In this document: positions 32,460 through 43,229 of the stretch, one piece after another
How the letters are laid out: every line of letters begins with the position of its first letter
Numbering within the stretch: position 1 is the first letter of the stretch
Assembly: GCF_000955975.1 (NCBI RefSeq)
Contig: NZ_JYJF01000002.1
Location: 124,001 to 188,000, forward strand
DNA from: Saccharothrix sp. ST-888
GTDB lineage: Bacteria > Actinomycetota > Actinomycetes > Streptomycetales > Streptomycetaceae
Length of the DNA stretch: 64,000 nt
Direction: 5' to 3'
Program-made: the position numbers and the translations under genes
Notes under the pieces: generated by a model
Told to the model about the DNA's origin: nothing
The model's input: the letters and a program-made list of their open reading frames with translations, nothing else
Databases searched by the model: none

Positions 32460-34025
32460 ATGAGCGCCGAACCGACCGAATCCATGAACCATCGCCAAGT
32501 ACTGGAAGCCCTGTCCGGCCTGCTCCTCGGTCTGTTCGTCGCGGTGCTCTCCTCGACCGTGGTCTCGAACGCCCTGCCCCGGATCCTCAACGACCTGCAC
32601 GGCGGCCAGGCGGCGTACACCTGGGTGATCACCGCGGCGCTGCTCTCGCTCACCGCCTCGACCCCGATCTGGGGCAAGCTCTCCGACCTGGTCAGCAAGA
32701 AGCTGCTGGTGCAGGTCGCCCTGGTGATCTACATCGTCTCCTCCGCCCTGGCCGGGCTCTCGCAGAACACCAGCGAGCTGATCGCCTGCCGCGTGCTCCA
32801 AGGCATCGGCGCGGGCGGTGTCACGGCGCTCGCCCAAATCTGCCTGGCCTCGATGGTCCCGCCGCGCGAGCGCGGCCGGTACAGCGGCTACTTCGGCGCG
32901 GTCTTCGCGCTGGCCACCATCGGCGGCCCGCTGATCGGCGGCGTCATCGTGGACACCGGCTGGCTCGGCTGGCGCTGGTGCTTCTACGTCGGCATCCCGT
33001 TCTCGCTGGTCGCCATCCTGGTGCTGCAGCGGACCCTGAAGCTGCCGGTCACCAGGCGCAAGGTGAAGATCGACTACCTGGGCTCGCTGCTGATCGCCGC
33101 CGCCGTCAGCATGCTGATGATCTGGATCAGCCTGGCCGGCCAGAACTACGCCTGGATCTCCTGGCAGACCGCTCTCATGGTCCCCGGCGGCCTGCTGCTG
33201 GCCGCGCTCTTCGTCCTGGTCGAGAGCCGGGCCGCCGAGCCGATCATCCCGCTGAGCCTGTTCCGCTACCGGACCGTCTCGCTCGCGGCCATCGCCAGCG
33301 CCCTGGTCGGCATCGGGATGTACGGCGCCACCACCTTCCTGAGCCAGTACTTCCAGCTGGCCCGGGAGAAGTCGCCGACCATGGCCGGAATCATGACCCT
33401 GCCGATGATCCTCGGCCTGGCGGTCTCCTCCACCGTGGCCGGACGGCTGATCACCAAGTACGGCAAGTGGAAGGCGTTCCTGGTCGCGGGCACCTTCCTG
33501 CTCGCGGTCGGCTTCGGACTGCTCGGCACCGTCCGGGACGACACCGCGTACCCGATGCTCGCGCTCTACATGGCGCTGACCGGCATCGGCCTCGGTCTGA
33601 CCATGCAGAACCTGGTCCTGGCGGTGCAGAACACGGTCCCGCGCAAGGAGCTCGGCGCGGCCAGCTCGGCGGTCACCTTCTTCCGTACCATGGGCGGCGC
33701 GATGGGCGTCACCGCGCTCGGCGCGCTGCTCTCCAACCGGGTCACCCACTACCTGACCGGGAACCTGCTCGCCGCGCACATCGACCCGGCGGCCGCAGCG
33801 GCGGCCGGCGGCGGTGAGATCCCCGACCTGCACAAGCTGCCCAGGCCGCTGGTGCCGCTGGTCACCGACGCCTTCGGGCACGGCGTGGGCGAGGTCTTCC
33901 TGGTGGCCGCGCCGTTCGCGCTGCTGGCGTTCCTGGTGGTGCTGCTGATCCGCGAGGTGCCGCTGCGGAGCGGCCACGAGGAGGCCCCGGCCAAGCAGCC
34001 CGATCTTCAGCTCGTCAAGGACTGA
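32460..34025 (+). CDS. MFS multidrug efflux transporter (DHA2 family)
   Basis: A 521-residue major facilitator with about 14 membrane segments, as in the QacA/EmrB drug:proton antiporter group. Motif A appears as GKLSDLVSKK, motif B around CRVLQGIGAGG, and motif C as GPLIGGVIVDTGWLGWRW. A Lys/Glu/Gln-rich tail (HEEAPAKQPDLQLVKD) follows. The start has GAAGGG 7 bases upstream. Twin palindromes in its promoter and the MarR gene upstream suggest induction by its substrate. Substrate is unknown. Confidence 0.93.
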   Translation: MSAEPTESMNHRQVLEALSGLLLGLFVAVLSSTVVSNALPRILNDLHGGQAAYTWVITAALLSLTASTPIWGKLSDLVSKKLLVQVALVIYIVSSALAGLSQNTSELIACRVLQGIGAGGVTALAQICLASMVPPRERGRYSGYFGAVFALATIGGPLIGGVIVDTGWLGWRWCFYVGIPFSLVAILVLQRTLKLPVTRRKVKIDYLGSLLIAAAVSMLMIWISLAGQNYAWISWQTALMVPGGLLLAALFVLVESRAAEPIIPLSLFRYRTVSLAAIASALVGIGMYGATTFLSQYFQLAREKSPTMAGIMTLPMILGLAVSSTVAGRLITKYGKWKAFLVAGTFLLAVGFGLLGTVRDDTAYPMLALYMALTGIGLGLTMQNLVLAVQNTVPRKELGAASSAVTFFRTMGGAMGVTALGALLSNRVTHYLTGNLLAAHIDPAAAAAAGGGEIPDLHKLPRPLVPLVTDAFGHGVGEVFLVAAPFALLAFLVVLLIREVPLRSGHEEAPAKQPDLQLVKD

Positions 34026-34090
34026 GGGTCAGGGCCCGGGGGACGAGGGCCGACGGTCGAGGACTGCTGAGAACCGGAACCGGATACGAC

Positions 34091-34131
34091 CGAAGGGCCC
34101 GGGCCGCTGCGTGAGCGGCCCGGGCCCTTCG
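34091..34131. terminator. Bidirectional terminator after the MFS gene
   Basis: Perfect 18-bp arms (CGAAGGGCCCGGGCCGCT and its complement) with a 5-base loop, between the convergent MFS and small membrane protein genes. Confidence 0.88.
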
Positions 34132-34165
34132 GCGTGCGCGACCGGTGGCCGGTCGCGCGGTGGGG

Positions 34166-34414
34166 TCAACCGGCGATCAGGGACAGGCCGTACAGGACCA
34201 CGGCCGCGCAGACCGCGAAGCAGACGGAGGCCAGTGCCAGGCCGCCCTTGCCCGCGCCGGCGCCCGGGGCGCCGTCCTGGCCGGCCTCCAGGGCCGCCTC
34301 GCGGCGGGACAGGGCGAGGACGCCGACGGAGAAGACCGTGACCACGGCGACGGTGACGGCGAAGCTGACACCTGCGGTCTGGGCCAGGGCGGCCCACTTG
34401 ATGCTCATGCTCAT
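34166..34414 (-). CDS. Small membrane protein linked to the phosphate transporter
   Basis: An 82-residue protein with two membrane segments (SFAVTVAVVTVFSVGVLAL and ALASVCFAVCAAVVLYGLSLI) joined by a short Glu/Ala/Gly-rich loop. It lies 19 bp after the PiT transporter in the same direction. The same pairing occurs next to pitH in other streptomycetes (recalled), so it may be an accessory subunit. Either of two nearby ATG codons (MSMSIKW) may be used. Function is unknown. Confidence 0.75.
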   Translation of the reverse strand: MSMSIKWAALAQTAGVSFAVTVAVVTVFSVGVLALSRREAALEAGQDGAPGAGAGKGGLALASVCFAVCAAVVLYGLSLIAG

Positions 34415-34433
34415 GGGTGACTGCCTTCCGGGC

Positions 34434-35642
34434 TCAGGCTGCGACGGTGGTCGAGGCGGCGGTCGGGGTGGTGGTGGTGCCGGCCGGGGTGACCTCGACG
34501 GTCTCGACGGTCTCGGCGGCCACCGTGGCGTCGACGGGGGTCACCTCGTTGACGTTGCCCGCGTGCACCGGCTGGCGGCGGGAGACCAGGTACATCGCGC
34601 CCGAGCCGACCACCAGGGCCGCGCCGACCAGCACGACACCCCAGGTGCCCTGGTCCACGACCAGGGCGGCGAGACCGGAGACGACCGCGGCGGCCGGCAG
34701 GGTCAGGCCCCAGGTGTAGACCATGCGACGGGCCATGCCCCAGTTCAGCCGGGGGTTGCGGCCGCCGAGGCCGGCACCCATGATGCCGCCGGAGCAGACC
34801 TGGGTGGTGGAGAGGCCGTAGCCCATCGAGGAGGAGGTCAGGATGACGGTGGCAGCGGCGGTCTCGGAGGAGAGCCCCTGCGGCGGCCGGATGTCGGCCA
34901 GGCCCGAGCCCATGCTGCGGATGATCCGCCAGCCGCCCATGTAGGTGCCGAGCGCGATGGCCGCACCGGCGCTGGCGATCACCCAGACGGGGGGAGTCGC
35001 GCCCTTGTGCAGGGCGCCGGCCGAGACCAGGGTCAGGGTGATGATGCCCATGGTCTTCTGGGCGTCGTTGGTGCCGTGCGCGAGCGAGATCAGCGAGGCC
35101 GAGAACATCTGGCCCTTGCGGAAGCCCTTGTCGCTGGTCTTCTCGTCGGTGTTGCGGGTCAGCCGGTAGGCCAGCTTGGTGGCACCCCAGGCGGCCAGGC
35201 CGGCGACGATCGGGGAGGCGACGGCCGGGATCACGATCTTCGACAGGACGGTCGCGAAGTTCACGCCGTTCATGCCGACACCGACGACGGTGGCGCCGAT
35301 CAGACCGCCGTACAGCGCGTGCGAGGAGCTGGAGGGCAGGCCCCGCAGCCAGGTCAGCAGGTTCCAGAGGATGGCGCCCACCAGCGCCGCGAAGATGATC
35401 GACGGCTGGATGCCCGCCTTCTCGTTGACGATGCCGCCCGAGATGGTGGAGGCGACCTTCACGGACAGGAACGCGCCCGCGAAGTTGAGGACTGCCGCGA
35501 TGGTGACCGCGACCTTGGGCTTGAGGGCTCCCGTGGCGATGGAGGTGGCCATCGCGTTGGCGGTGTCGTGGAACCCGTTGGTGAAGTCGAAGGCGAGCGC
35601 GGTGATGATCACAACGGCCACCAGGAACGTGATGTGTTCCAT
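34434..35642 (-). CDS. pitH: PiT-family low-affinity inorganic phosphate transporter
   Basis: A 402-residue membrane transporter. The two inverted PiT signature regions are present: DFTNGFHDTANAMATSIATG near the start and SLAHGTNDAQKTMGIITL in the middle. About ten hydrophobic segments follow the usual pattern, ending in a Thr/Val-rich cytoplasmic tail. It takes up metal-phosphate with protons. The start MEHITFLVAVV was chosen because the first membrane segment begins there; a longer frame upstream is basic and unlike the family. A PHO box 60 bp upstream indicates PhoP control. The small membrane gene follows it. Confidence 0.93.
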   Translation of the reverse strand: MEHITFLVAVVIITALAFDFTNGFHDTANAMATSIATGALKPKVAVTIAAVLNFAGAFLSVKVASTISGGIVNEKAGIQPSIIFAALVGAILWNLLTWLRGLPSSSSHALYGGLIGATVVGVGMNGVNFATVLSKIVIPAVASPIVAGLAAWGATKLAYRLTRNTDEKTSDKGFRKGQMFSASLISLAHGTNDAQKTMGIITLTLVSAGALHKGATPPVWVIASAGAAIALGTYMGGWRIIRSMGSGLADIRPPQGLSSETAAATVILTSSSMGYGLSTTQVCSGGIMGAGLGGRNPRLNWGMARRMVYTWGLTLPAAAVVSGLAALVVDQGTWGVVLVGAALVVGSGAMYLVSRRQPVHAGNVNEVTPVDATVAAETVETVEVTPAGTTTTPTAASTTVAA

Positions 35643-35986
35643 ACCCAAACAATCGTCGTAGTTGTCGACCTGACAGTGCTGTCTCCGGGGACGGTAGGGA
35701 CGGTTGATGAACGGAAGGTGAACTACGACGGGAATCGTGGTTCGGACGGTGGCGTGGGGGTGGCGCGTAGACGACCGGAGGGTGTCTCGCACGCCGCTGA
35801 CGTGGTCATTTGTCGACGATCAGATGATTTGGCGGATTTCCCATGAGACGGGGCTCACAGCGGATCTGAAAATTCATCAGCCCCGTACGGGCCGCCTCTG
35901 TCTGTGACGGCGCGGACATGGCAGGATCAGCCGGTAACTCGTGGGTAACAGAGGTCCGGCGAGGCCGGACGGGGGAGGGCCGGCCG
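35643..35986. promoter_or_regulatory. Divergent region between pitH and the NlpC/P60 gene
   Basis: A 344-bp non-coding gap holding the pitH promoter with its PHO box and the leader of the cell-wall hydrolase gene. I looked for a ydaO-type c-di-AMP riboswitch, common before such hydrolases, and did not see its conserved boxes. A small GAGGTCCGGCGAGGCCGGAC hairpin precedes the hydrolase ribosome binding site. Confidence 0.5.
35702..35723 (-). promoter_or_regulatory. PHO box upstream of pitH
   Basis: Read on the minus strand, two adjacent 11-base direct repeats GTTCACCTTCC and GTTCATCAACC match the Streptomyces PhoP box unit (GTTCAYC plus 4 bases). They lie 60 bp before the pitH ATG. PhoP is known to bind pitH promoters, so phosphate-dependent control is likely. 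Confidence 0.78.
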
Positions 35987-37420
35987 ATGTGGGCTGCACA
36001 GCGGGTCGAGGCGACCGGCGGCAAGCCGTGGGTACGTGCAGCGCTGCGGTGCGGGGCGATGCTGGCGGTGGCCGCTCTCGCGCTCCCCCTGGCCGGAACG
36101 GCGTACGCGGCCCCGGAACCCCAGCCCACCATCACCGTCGCGCCCGGTGCCGACCCGCTCGCCAGCGCCAAGGCCACCCTCGGCCCGCTGCTGCAGCGCC
36201 TGCACCAGCTCTACACGGAGGCCGAGGCCGCCACCGAGACCTACAACACCAGCGTGGACAGGCTCAAGCAGCAGCAAACCGCCCTCGCGGACCTGGGTGT
36301 CCGGCTGGCCCGCCAGCAGGCCGCCGTCGACGCCGGCACGGATGTCGCGGCCCAGCTCGCCGGTGCCCAGTACCGCAACGGCAACGCCTCCGAGTTCGCC
36401 GACCTGCTGCTCGCCAAGGACCCGTACGAGGCGGTCGTGATCGCCGAGCTGCTCCAGGCGGCCGGGCGCTCGCAGTCGGTCTTCCTGGACAAGCTGAAGG
36501 CCGACCGGGCCGAGCTGACCGGGCTTCAGCAGCAGGCCCAGGCCGCCCAGGCGCAGGCCCAGGCGCTCGCCACCCAGCAGGAGCAGTCCAAGAACGAGGC
36601 GGCCAAGCGGCTCCAGGCCGTCGAGGACATGGTCGGCTCGCTCACCGGCGCCCAGCGAAGCGAGCTGGAGCAGCTGGAGAAGCAGCAGGCCGACGAGGCG
36701 CAGCTGGCGTTCCTCGCCTCCGGGGCGCTCGGCAAGGGGGAGCGCACTCCCTCGGCGGCCGGGCGCAAGGCGGTCGCGTACGCGCTGGCGCAGCTCGGCA
36801 AGGACTATCTGTGGGGCGGTGAGGGGTCGGAGATGTTCGACTGCTCCGGGCTCACCTCGCAGGCATGGCTGCACGCGGGGCGTCCGATCCCGCGGACCAG
36901 CCAGGAGCAGTGGGCGGAGCTCCAGCACGTGCCGCTGAACCAGCTGCGGCCCGGCGACCTGGTGATCTACCACGCCGAGGCGACCCATGTCGCGATGTAC
37001 ATCGGCGGCGGGCTGGTCGTGCAGGCCCCGCACACCGGTGCCGTGGTGAAGATCTCTCCGGTCGGGATGATGCCGATCCTCGGCGCGGTCCGGCCCGACC
37101 CGGGGGCCGGGGCGGACGACCAGGGCGGGGCGTGGAAGGTGCCGGACGTCGCCCAGTCGGCGAACGACGTCACCCCGATCAAGCCGTCGAAGCCGTCGAC
37201 CCTGCCGAAGCCGGCGCCGACCGGCACGCCGAGCCCGACCGCCACGCCGTCCACCAGCCCGTCCACCAGCCCGTCCGGCACCCCGTCGTCGACGCCGTCG
37301 GGCTCTCCGTCGACCGGTGGGCCGGGTACGCCGTCGGCCACGCCGTCCGGTTCGGGGTCGCCCTCGCCGTCCGGTTCCCTCTCGTCCTCGGGCTCCCCGT
37401 CCCCCTCGGACCGGGGCTGA
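35987..37420 (+). CDS. Secreted NlpC/P60 peptidoglycan hydrolase
   Basis: A 477-residue cell-wall hydrolase. A signal peptide with hydrophobic core AMLAVAALALPLAGTAYA is followed by a long coiled coil (about residues 60-250, rich in Gln/Ala/Leu). The NlpC/P60 catalytic domain has Cys286 in FDCSGLTSQAW, His334 in ATHVAMYIGGG and a third polar residue in QAPHTG. A Ser/Thr/Pro/Gly tail of about 90 residues ends the protein. It probably cuts stem peptides between D-Glu and the diamino acid, like RipA. GGGAGGG lies 8 bases before the ATG. Confidence 0.93.
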   Translation: MWAAQRVEATGGKPWVRAALRCGAMLAVAALALPLAGTAYAAPEPQPTITVAPGADPLASAKATLGPLLQRLHQLYTEAEAATETYNTSVDRLKQQQTALADLGVRLARQQAAVDAGTDVAAQLAGAQYRNGNASEFADLLLAKDPYEAVVIAELLQAAGRSQSVFLDKLKADRAELTGLQQQAQAAQAQAQALATQQEQSKNEAAKRLQAVEDMVGSLTGAQRSELEQLEKQQADEAQLAFLASGALGKGERTPSAAGRKAVAYALAQLGKDYLWGGEGSEMFDCSGLTSQAWLHAGRPIPRTSQEQWAELQHVPLNQLRPGDLVIYHAEATHVAMYIGGGLVVQAPHTGAVVKISPVGMMPILGAVRPDPGAGADDQGGAWKVPDVAQSANDVTPIKPSKPSTLPKPAPTGTPSPTATPSTSPSTSPSGTPSSTPSGSPSTGGPGTPSATPSGSGSPSPSGSLSSSGSPSPSDRG

Positions 37421-37427
37421 CGCGGTC

Positions 37428-38804
37428 TCAGTCGCCTGCCGCCTCGGGTGCCAGTTGCAGCTCGGGGCGGCCGGTGACCAGCAGCCAGGCGGGCAGCGCG
37501 GCCACGCAGAGGATCGGCAGCAGGGCCAGGTCGGGCACGATCGCCGCTGCCGTGAACAGGCTGAGCCAGCCCTGCCGGGTGGTCGCCATCAGCAGGCCGA
37601 GGATCGCGCAGACCACCGCCAGCGCGGGCGGTACCGAGGGGAGGAGTGTGCTGAGCGCGAGGCCGAACGCCACTCCGACGAACACCGCGGGGAAGATCCG
37701 GCCGCCCCGGAAGCCGGAGCCGGACGCGATCAGCAGCGCGACCAGTCTGACCGCCGTGAGCCCCAGCAGGCCCCAGAAGCCGTGGCCGGTGTAGTCGGCG
37801 GCGAGTTCCCTGGCCTGGGCCAGCCCCTTGAAGAGGGTCAGCTCCCCGCCGAGCGCGCCGAGGACGCCGAGTACCAGGCCGCCCGCCGTCAGCATCGCCA
37901 CCGGGTGCCCGATCTGCCGGAACGCCCGGTGGATGGCGGGGAACGCCTGGACGGCGGCCAGGCCGAGCAGCGCGCCGAGGGCACCGATCAGCAGGGCCCA
38001 GAGCAGGTCGAGCGGCCGGGCGCCGGGGTAGCCGGGGACCTTGACCAGGAACTCGTTCCCGGCGATCAGGTCGGTGGTGAGCGAGCCGGAGACGGCGGCG
38101 ATCAGCGGGGCGAAGAGCCGGTCCCAGAGCGCGCCGGGGCCGGGCAGTTCGGAGAGGATCAGCGCCGCGGCGACCGGTGAGCCGAAGAGCGCGCCGACCG
38201 TCCCGGCCACCGCCAGGGCGGCCCACAGATCGGGCCCGGTGGTGGGCCACCAGCGGCGGCCGAGCCAGTAGGCCAGCGCCACGTTGATCATCGTGATCGG
38301 GTTCTCCGGGCCGAGGCTGACGCCGCCCGCCAGTGCCAGCACGGCGGCCACGGCCAGGCCCGGGGTGACGTACGGCGGCTGCGGCGGGTCGACCAGGCCG
38401 GTGGTGGCCGGGTCCGGGCCCGCGTGGCCGGGCGCCTTCCAGACCGTCAGGCCGACGGCGGCGCCGGTGGCGGTCAGGACCAGGATGATCCACCACGGGC
38501 CGAAGCCGTCGATGCCGAGGCCGCCCGGGATCGAGCTCCAGAGCAGTCGGCTCACCCGGTCGGAGACCCGGTTGAGGGCGAGCAGAAGCAGGCCGGAGCC
38601 GATGCCGACCGCGATCGCCGGGACGATCAGCGGGATCAGCCGGCCCGCCGGGGTCGCCGGGCGGCGCATCGGGCGGTCGGGGCCCTCCGGCGCGTCGGGG
38701 GCGGTCGGGGTGTCGGGGTGGTCGGGGCCGCTGGGGCTGCTGGGAGTGTCGGGGGCTTCGGGGTTGCCATGGCCGGCGCTGTCGTGCGGGACTGCGTCGG
38801 CCAT
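37428..38804 (-). CDS. ClC-type chloride channel/ion channel protein
   Basis: A 458-residue membrane protein. About 45 Pro/Asp/Ser-rich residues come first, then some ten hydrophobic segments. ClC selectivity elements are recognisable: GGVSLGPENPI corresponds to the GREGP region, and SGSGFRGGRIFPAVFVGV to the GxFxP region. The gating glutamate is therefore present in altered form (PEN). It could be a Cl-/H+ antiporter or channel. The gene is convergent with the hydrolase, with 7 bp between stops, and 85 bp downstream of the FdhF-like gene in the same direction. Physiological role is unknown. Confidence 0.85.
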   Translation of the reverse strand: MADAVPHDSAGHGNPEAPDTPSSPSGPDHPDTPTAPDAPEGPDRPMRRPATPAGRLIPLIVPAIAVGIGSGLLLLALNRVSDRVSRLLWSSIPGGLGIDGFGPWWIILVLTATGAAVGLTVWKAPGHAGPDPATTGLVDPPQPPYVTPGLAVAAVLALAGGVSLGPENPITMINVALAYWLGRRWWPTTGPDLWAALAVAGTVGALFGSPVAAALILSELPGPGALWDRLFAPLIAAVSGSLTTDLIAGNEFLVKVPGYPGARPLDLLWALLIGALGALLGLAAVQAFPAIHRAFRQIGHPVAMLTAGGLVLGVLGALGGELTLFKGLAQARELAADYTGHGFWGLLGLTAVRLVALLIASGSGFRGGRIFPAVFVGVAFGLALSTLLPSVPPALAVVCAILGLLMATTRQGWLSLFTAAAIVPDLALLPILCVAALPAWLLVTGRPELQLAPEAAGD

Positions 38805-38889
38805 GGCGGTACCTCCGGGGTCGTCCCATGCGGATGGGTGTCAGATTAGTGGCGAATCCGACATTTCATCCGAAAGGTCCGACGGAGTG

Positions 38890-41187
<2,298 letters not shown>

Positions 41188-41311
41188 GACTGCCCACCTC
41201 CTGCTCACCAGGGCTCGCGCACCCTTGCCGGGCCCGGCGGCAATCCTTGCATCTGCGGCGCCCGGCCGGGAGACGGGTCGGCGGGCAGCGCGGTGAGGTA
41301 GGGGGTGACCC

Positions 41312-41473
41312 CAGGGACGCGGGGAACTGCGCGTGGCGGAAGGCGACTGCGTTCGGCCGGGATCCAGGGGCGAGCTGCACCCCGAGATCCCCGCTGAGGT
41401 GGTGCGCCTCAGCGGCCGGGGGCCAGTACGGCGTTGGTGCCCTCCGTTTCGCGCGGGTCCTCGCGCCCCCGGG
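41312..41473. repeat. Dispersed palindromic repeat, copy 2
   Basis: About 162 bp. The left end (CGCGGGGAACTGCGCG, from 41319) and interior blocks CGACTGCGTTCGGCCG and GGCGAGCTGCAC match copy 1 at 12966-13123; the right end TCCGTTTCGCGC...CGCGCCCC matches its right arm with more changes. It overlaps the last codons and stop of the truncated FAD-protein gene, supplying that reading frame's C-terminus. Confidence 0.7.
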
Positions 41474-42338
41474 AGGTCGCAGCCCGCTCCTCGCGAGAGA
41501 GGGAGCGCAGGAGGGCGCGGGCGGCCGTGTCGTTCTGCCGGAAGGCGGGGGCGTCGGTATGGGGGCGGGCGAAGGCGGCGTAGGCGCGGCCGTTGGTGTG
41601 CGGGCCGAGGGCGGTGCGGCGGGGGTGGGGAGCGCCGTCGAGGGCGGGGTCGAGGATGCGGCCGTCGCCGGGGGCGGTGGTGAGCAGTCCGGAGCGGTGG
41701 GTGTGGGTGCCGTGGGCCACCACCTCCTCCTGGAGCTGCCCGGTGCGGTGCAGGGCCCGCAGGATCGGGTCGCCGGTCCTGGCCAGCGCGTGTCTGGGCA
41801 GGTAGCCCTCGATCAGGGCGGTGGCCCGGACGGTGTGGCCGGGGACGGTCGCGCTGGTGGCGAGGAAGGTGCCGGTGGGCTCGTCAAGTTCGACCCGGAG
41901 GTCCGCGCCGAGGAGCCGCAGGACGCCGGCCTCGGAGAGGGCGAGCAGCTGGCGCAGCCGGAAGCCGGGCGGTCCCGAGGCGAGGAAGTTGAAGAGCCCG
42001 GACCACCAGCCGTCCAGTTCGTCGGCCACCGAGCGGGCCGTGAGCCGCCCGGAGGCCATCAGCCTGGGGAGTTGGCCGAAGAGCGAGAGCAGGGCGAGGA
42101 AGGCGCCGAGGTCGGCGCTGTGGCCTGGGTCGGCGCGGCGCCCGGTGTCGGCGGTGAGGTGGTCGCGCAGGTGCTGCTGGAGCTCCTCGGGGTCGGTGAA
42201 GCGGAGTTGGGCCAGCGGGCGGTCGAGGGCTTCGAAGTCGAGCCGGTCGGCCGGGTCGGGGACGGATTCGGCGATCAGGTCGGCGAGTTCGGGGTCGTAC
42301 CAGCCGTGCCGGTCGTAGCGGGCGAGGAAGTCCGTCCA
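41409..42338 (-). pseudogene. 5'-truncated FAD/NAD(P)-binding protein
   Basis: About 310 codons of the C-terminal half of a large FAD/NAD(P)-binding protein common in streptomycetes: ALPWTDFLARYDRHGWYDPE, FGQLPRLMASGRLTARSVAD, ALIEGYLPRHALARTGD, and HPRRTALGPHTNGRAYAAFA. The family is usually over 600 residues with an N-terminal dinucleotide fold. That half is missing: the frame meets an unrelated gene fragment at about 42340 with no start codon of its own. The last 20 or so residues come from the palindromic repeat. It is therefore a remnant unlikely to be functional. Confidence 0.7.
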
Positions 42339-42343
42339 GGGGA

Positions 42344-42526
42344 GTGCTCGGCAAGATCGCGGCCACCACCAGGAAGGACAACGGGCTGGTCAGGGCGCTC
42401 GCCGCGGCCGTCGACGCGGTGATCAAGGACGGCACGTACGGCCGGGTGCTGAAGCGCTGGGGGCTGGACGGCGAAGCCGTCCGGAGCTCCGGGACCAACC
42501 CGCCCGGACTGCCCGGGACCGGGTGA
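42344..42526 (+). pseudogene. C-terminal fragment of a family 3 solute-binding protein
   Basis: About 60 codons: RKDNGLVRALAAAVDAVIKD, then GTYGRVLKRWGL and an NPPGLPGTG end. This is the last lobe of an amino acid-binding lipoprotein, like those at 8.9 and 10.1 kb. The first 80% and the signal peptide are missing. It abuts the truncated FAD-protein gene head to head, so a single deletion across a divergent gene pair would explain both losses. Confidence 0.7.
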
Positions 42527-42649
42527 CCGGGGCCGAACACCGGGTGACCGGGCGAGCCCCAGGAGCCGGGTGGTTGCCGGGTGGCGGGCGGCAGAGCAGG
42601 CTGGAAGTACCGATGGCCCGGGCGGCCGGGCCGGGAGGCGAGGCTTCCG

Positions 42650-43078
42650 ATGAGCAGGCTCGAAGAACAGATCAACGTCGATGTCCCCGCGCAGGAGGTC
42701 TGGGCGCAGCTGCACCGCATCGACGAGTACCCCATGTTCGTGGACGGGGTGAGGGCTGCCGCCGCGCACGGCAGCAGCCGAGCGCATCTCGATATCAGGA
42801 TCGGCGACGGCGAGCAGGCGTTCGAGACCCGGCTCGCCGATCGCGGCAACGGCCAGGTGATGGACTGGACGGTGGACAGCCCTGAGCTGAAGTGCGCCTT
42901 CGCCGTCAACCCGCTGGACGACGAGCACACCCAGCTGCAGGTCCGGCTGGAGTACGACCCGGAGGCGGTGCGTGCGGCCTTCGGCGGCCCGAAGGGGTTC
43001 GCCCAGGTCCACGCGATCGAGGAGACGGTCCGGGCCGACCTGGAGAAGTTCAAGGATCTGCTGGAGAAGCGGCAGTAG
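42650..43078 (+). CDS. SRPBCC-family protein (polyketide cyclase/dehydrase-like)
   Basis: A 142-residue START-like helix-grip protein. It begins SRLEEQINVDVPAQEVWAQL, with the family VWxxLHRIDEYPMFVDGV block, then strands to ELKCAFAVNPLDDEHTQLQV and a long C-terminal helix ending EKFKDLLEKRQ. The fold binds hydrophobic ligands; no catalytic residues can be named. The ATG is preceded by GGGAGGCGAGG. It lies 151 bp before the protein kinase gene in the same direction and just after the gene-fragment junction. Confidence 0.85.
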   Translation: MSRLEEQINVDVPAQEVWAQLHRIDEYPMFVDGVRAAAAHGSSRAHLDIRIGDGEQAFETRLADRGNGQVMDWTVDSPELKCAFAVNPLDDEHTQLQVRLEYDPEAVRAAFGGPKGFAQVHAIEETVRADLEKFKDLLEKRQ

Positions 43079-43229
43079 CCCCCGGAGGCCGTCTTCCGGC
43101 CCCCGAGGTCCGCTCCCGCGCCCGGCCGGGCCCGGTGCGTCCGGTCACGGACCGGCATCCGGCCTTGTGGTCCCGGGTGCCGCCGATAGTCTGAACTCTG
43201 TTCGATTCGGCGGCACTTGGGACACGGGC

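Noticed and set aside
35643..35986. ydaO-type c-di-AMP riboswitch before the NlpC/P60 hydrolase
   Set aside because: Such riboswitches are common before actinobacterial wall hydrolases, but the conserved boxes and overall fold were not seen in this gap.
42527..42649. Short tandem repeat of CCGGGTGACCGGG units
   Set aside because: Only two imperfect units are present (about 42519-42555); too little to call a repeat with confidence in GC-rich DNA.
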